In this document: piece by piece, positions 62,695 through 64,000 of the stretch
How positions within the stretch are numbered: position 1 is the stretch's first letter
Layout of the letters: each line of letters begins with the position of its first letter
Assembly: GCA_032622095.1 (NCBI GenBank)
Contig: CP136062.1
Location: 226,194,578 to 226,258,577 of the forward strand
Length of the DNA stretch: 64,000 nt
Reading direction: 5' to 3'
Origin: Siphonodentalium dalli
Taxonomy: Eukaryota > Mollusca > Scaphopoda > Gadilida > Siphonodentaliidae
The notes under the pieces: model-generated
Databases searched by the model: none
Seen by the model: the letters and a program-made list of their open reading frames with translations, nothing else
Told to the model about the DNA's origin: nothing
Translations under genes and position numbers: made by a program

Positions 62695-64000
62695 AGCACC
62701 AGTGAATGCATTTCTTATTGAACAATTCCCTTATCCCCATATGACGAACCCAGTTCAATTTGTGTCGGTAAGTTTGAACATTTTCGATGTTGGTGGCCAC
62801 TTTGGACGCCATCTTAAAATAATTATCAAATATGAAGTGTCCGATGCTCTATATATCGTCATTTATGTCTATGTCACAAAATGCGCCATAAAATAAGAAA
62901 ATACCTCCCTGTAAACCGTAAGTCTCACTCATCAGCCTTTGGTAGCCATATGTGACCAGTTGAAATATATATATACTAGCCGATGAGCCCGACGTTGTCC
63001 GGGCTATTCAAAAACCAAATTTCAAGTCGATAGCTCCACCCTTTTCCGAGATCTGGTCTGCGCATGCGTGAAGCCGGCGTCAAATTCGCATCCGTGGCAA
63101 GATACATTCACATACCAAATATCAAGTCGATAGCTCCACCCGTTTCCGAGATCTCGTCTGCGCATGCGCGAAGCGGGCGCCGCACGGGCTCGCCAATACG
63201 ACAACGTTCACCGCCTGGTCAAACTACACACACGTACCAAGTTTCGTCCCGATCGGTCGAGAATCGTAGATTTGTATAAATGACAGACAAACAAACAAAC
63301 AAACAAACAAACATACATACATACAGACAGAGGTCTTCAAAATATATATGAGATAATCGGCTTTGTACACAAATTCAAATAAAAATTGAAAAAATATGAA
63401 ATAGTTGACAAAAAAGTTATCTTGTAAGGTTTTATGAATTTACAAATTCTGGACCAGTATCCTCGCGTGATTTTTCCATACCCCTTTCAAAGTTTTATCA
63501 CAATGTTGTAAAATTTTGAGAAATTAGTAAAAATTAACATTTTTCAGAATTTTTCCCAAATTTTCATCTTAGAACACGTTCGGACAAGGTTGTTTATAAT
63601 TCCCGTTCATTAATCTCGACACTGTTTCATTTCATGCCCCTAAAGCCTTCTTTGCATGCGGCATTCTAAGTGTAAACTCTACAATTCATTTTTCTGAGAA
63701 AATTATATTTTAGGGGGAGGGTTTAAGTTTATGTCCACAGCGCATTTTCACAGAATTATAATTGGCATTCTATCATCCAAATTGTGTTGCTATGTCTTTG
63801 GGGCAATTTTTGAGATATGTTGCGCGTCAATAGCCCATGTGTTTTACAAGTTATAGCCAATTATATGTGACACTATTTTTCAAAATCCAAGAAATTTTTC
63901 GCAATTTCAAAATATTTATCGCAATATTTTCGAACTAGCTTATACATCGGTCCAATGTTGTATCTCATGTTGTTTTATGGTGATCTATGATTAATATAAA
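62695..64000 (-). repeat. Right arm of the large inverted repeat, split by an insertion, open at window edge
   Basis: 62,695-62,970 and 63,365-64,000 together are the reverse complement of 59,085-60,005 (AGTCTCACTCATCAGCCTTT; TTTGGGGCAATTTTTGAGAT; CGAACTAGCTTATACATCGG). The element at 62,976-63,350 interrupts it. The outer end lies at or beyond 64,000. Confidence 0.8.
62976..63350 (+). mobile_element. Dispersed element with CTAG start and ACAAACAAAC tail
   Basis: CTAGCCGATGAGCCCGACGT (GC hairpin CCCGACGTTGTCCGGGC), two copies of AAGTCGATAGCTCCACCC with GCGCATGCG.GAAGC.GGCG, then ACAGACAAACAAACAAAC, ACATACATACAGACAG and TCTTCAAAATATATATGAGA. Same architecture as 22,916-23,495. Placed in the right arm of the inverted repeat between a TATATATATA stretch and GATAATCGG. 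Confidence 0.72.

Overview
The window looks like a piece of gene-poor, A/T-rich nuclear DNA from a metazoan, most likely a marine invertebrate. A mollusc or other lophotrochozoan is my best guess. That guess rests on remembered repeat styles (a 'gggccataactctgg' repeat near 11.05 kb; repeats with GGACGGACGG/ACAGACAG tails ending in a 'gggggtataat' stretch near 32.75 kb), not on a database search. I found no operon structure, ribosome binding sites, CRISPR array, rRNA or tRNA. I cannot support a single intact protein-coding gene. The longest open frames (about 814, 514, 347, 212 and 196 codons) lie inside tandem arrays whose unit length is a multiple of three, so they are open by arithmetic.

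Most of what can be explained is mobile-element debris with unusually legible ends. (1) Three short families have different termini but the same TTAA target duplication and the same internal palindrome built on ATTCTCTTATATATGCG: family A (CCCTTYCATGACGGGAG), family B (CCCTTTGAGTGCCAGG) and family C (CCCTTTACCCAACAAA). They look like non-autonomous piggyBac-type elements. (2) Family D is a ~213-bp almost perfect hairpin (CAGTAATGCCCTAA ends, TA target). (3) Family E (~430 bp) carries two hairpins around ATGAGGTCCCCAGAGG. (4) Family F has ~150-bp inverted arms (AAGGTACTCAATCCGAT) and TTAA flanks. (5) Family H (TTAAAGG ends) reaches 0.8-1.85 kb. (6) There are two hAT-like elements with 8-bp duplications (5.7 and 53.5 kb), a 977-bp hAT-like element with a decayed BED zinc finger (39.8-40.8 kb), and a pair of ~527-bp elements with poly-G ends and 7-bp duplications (17.5 and 20.7 kb). 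Many are nested, which gives a relative order: D into A; B and C into D; C into the end of H; F between the arms of J; the BED element into the end of F.

Large tandem arrays fill much of the rest: 42 bp x ~30 (15.1-16.4 kb), 19 bp x ~46 (19.7-20.6 kb), 26 bp x ~60 with a 416-bp higher-order repeat (37.6-39.1 kb) and 30 bp x ~83 with no indels (55.5-58.0 kb), plus several short arrays that sit inside dispersed elements.

Coding remnants are few: a minus-strand exon-like piece with a HEEAD motif (61.0-61.4 kb) between two ~0.9-kb inverted arms (59.1-60.0 and 62.7-64.0 kb), the BED fragment, an unidentified coding fragment present three times next to D hairpins (26.4, 31.4, 33.6 kb), and weaker exon-like frames at 18.3, 24.4 and 25.3 kb. 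Stretches not listed were read and gave nothing I can name.
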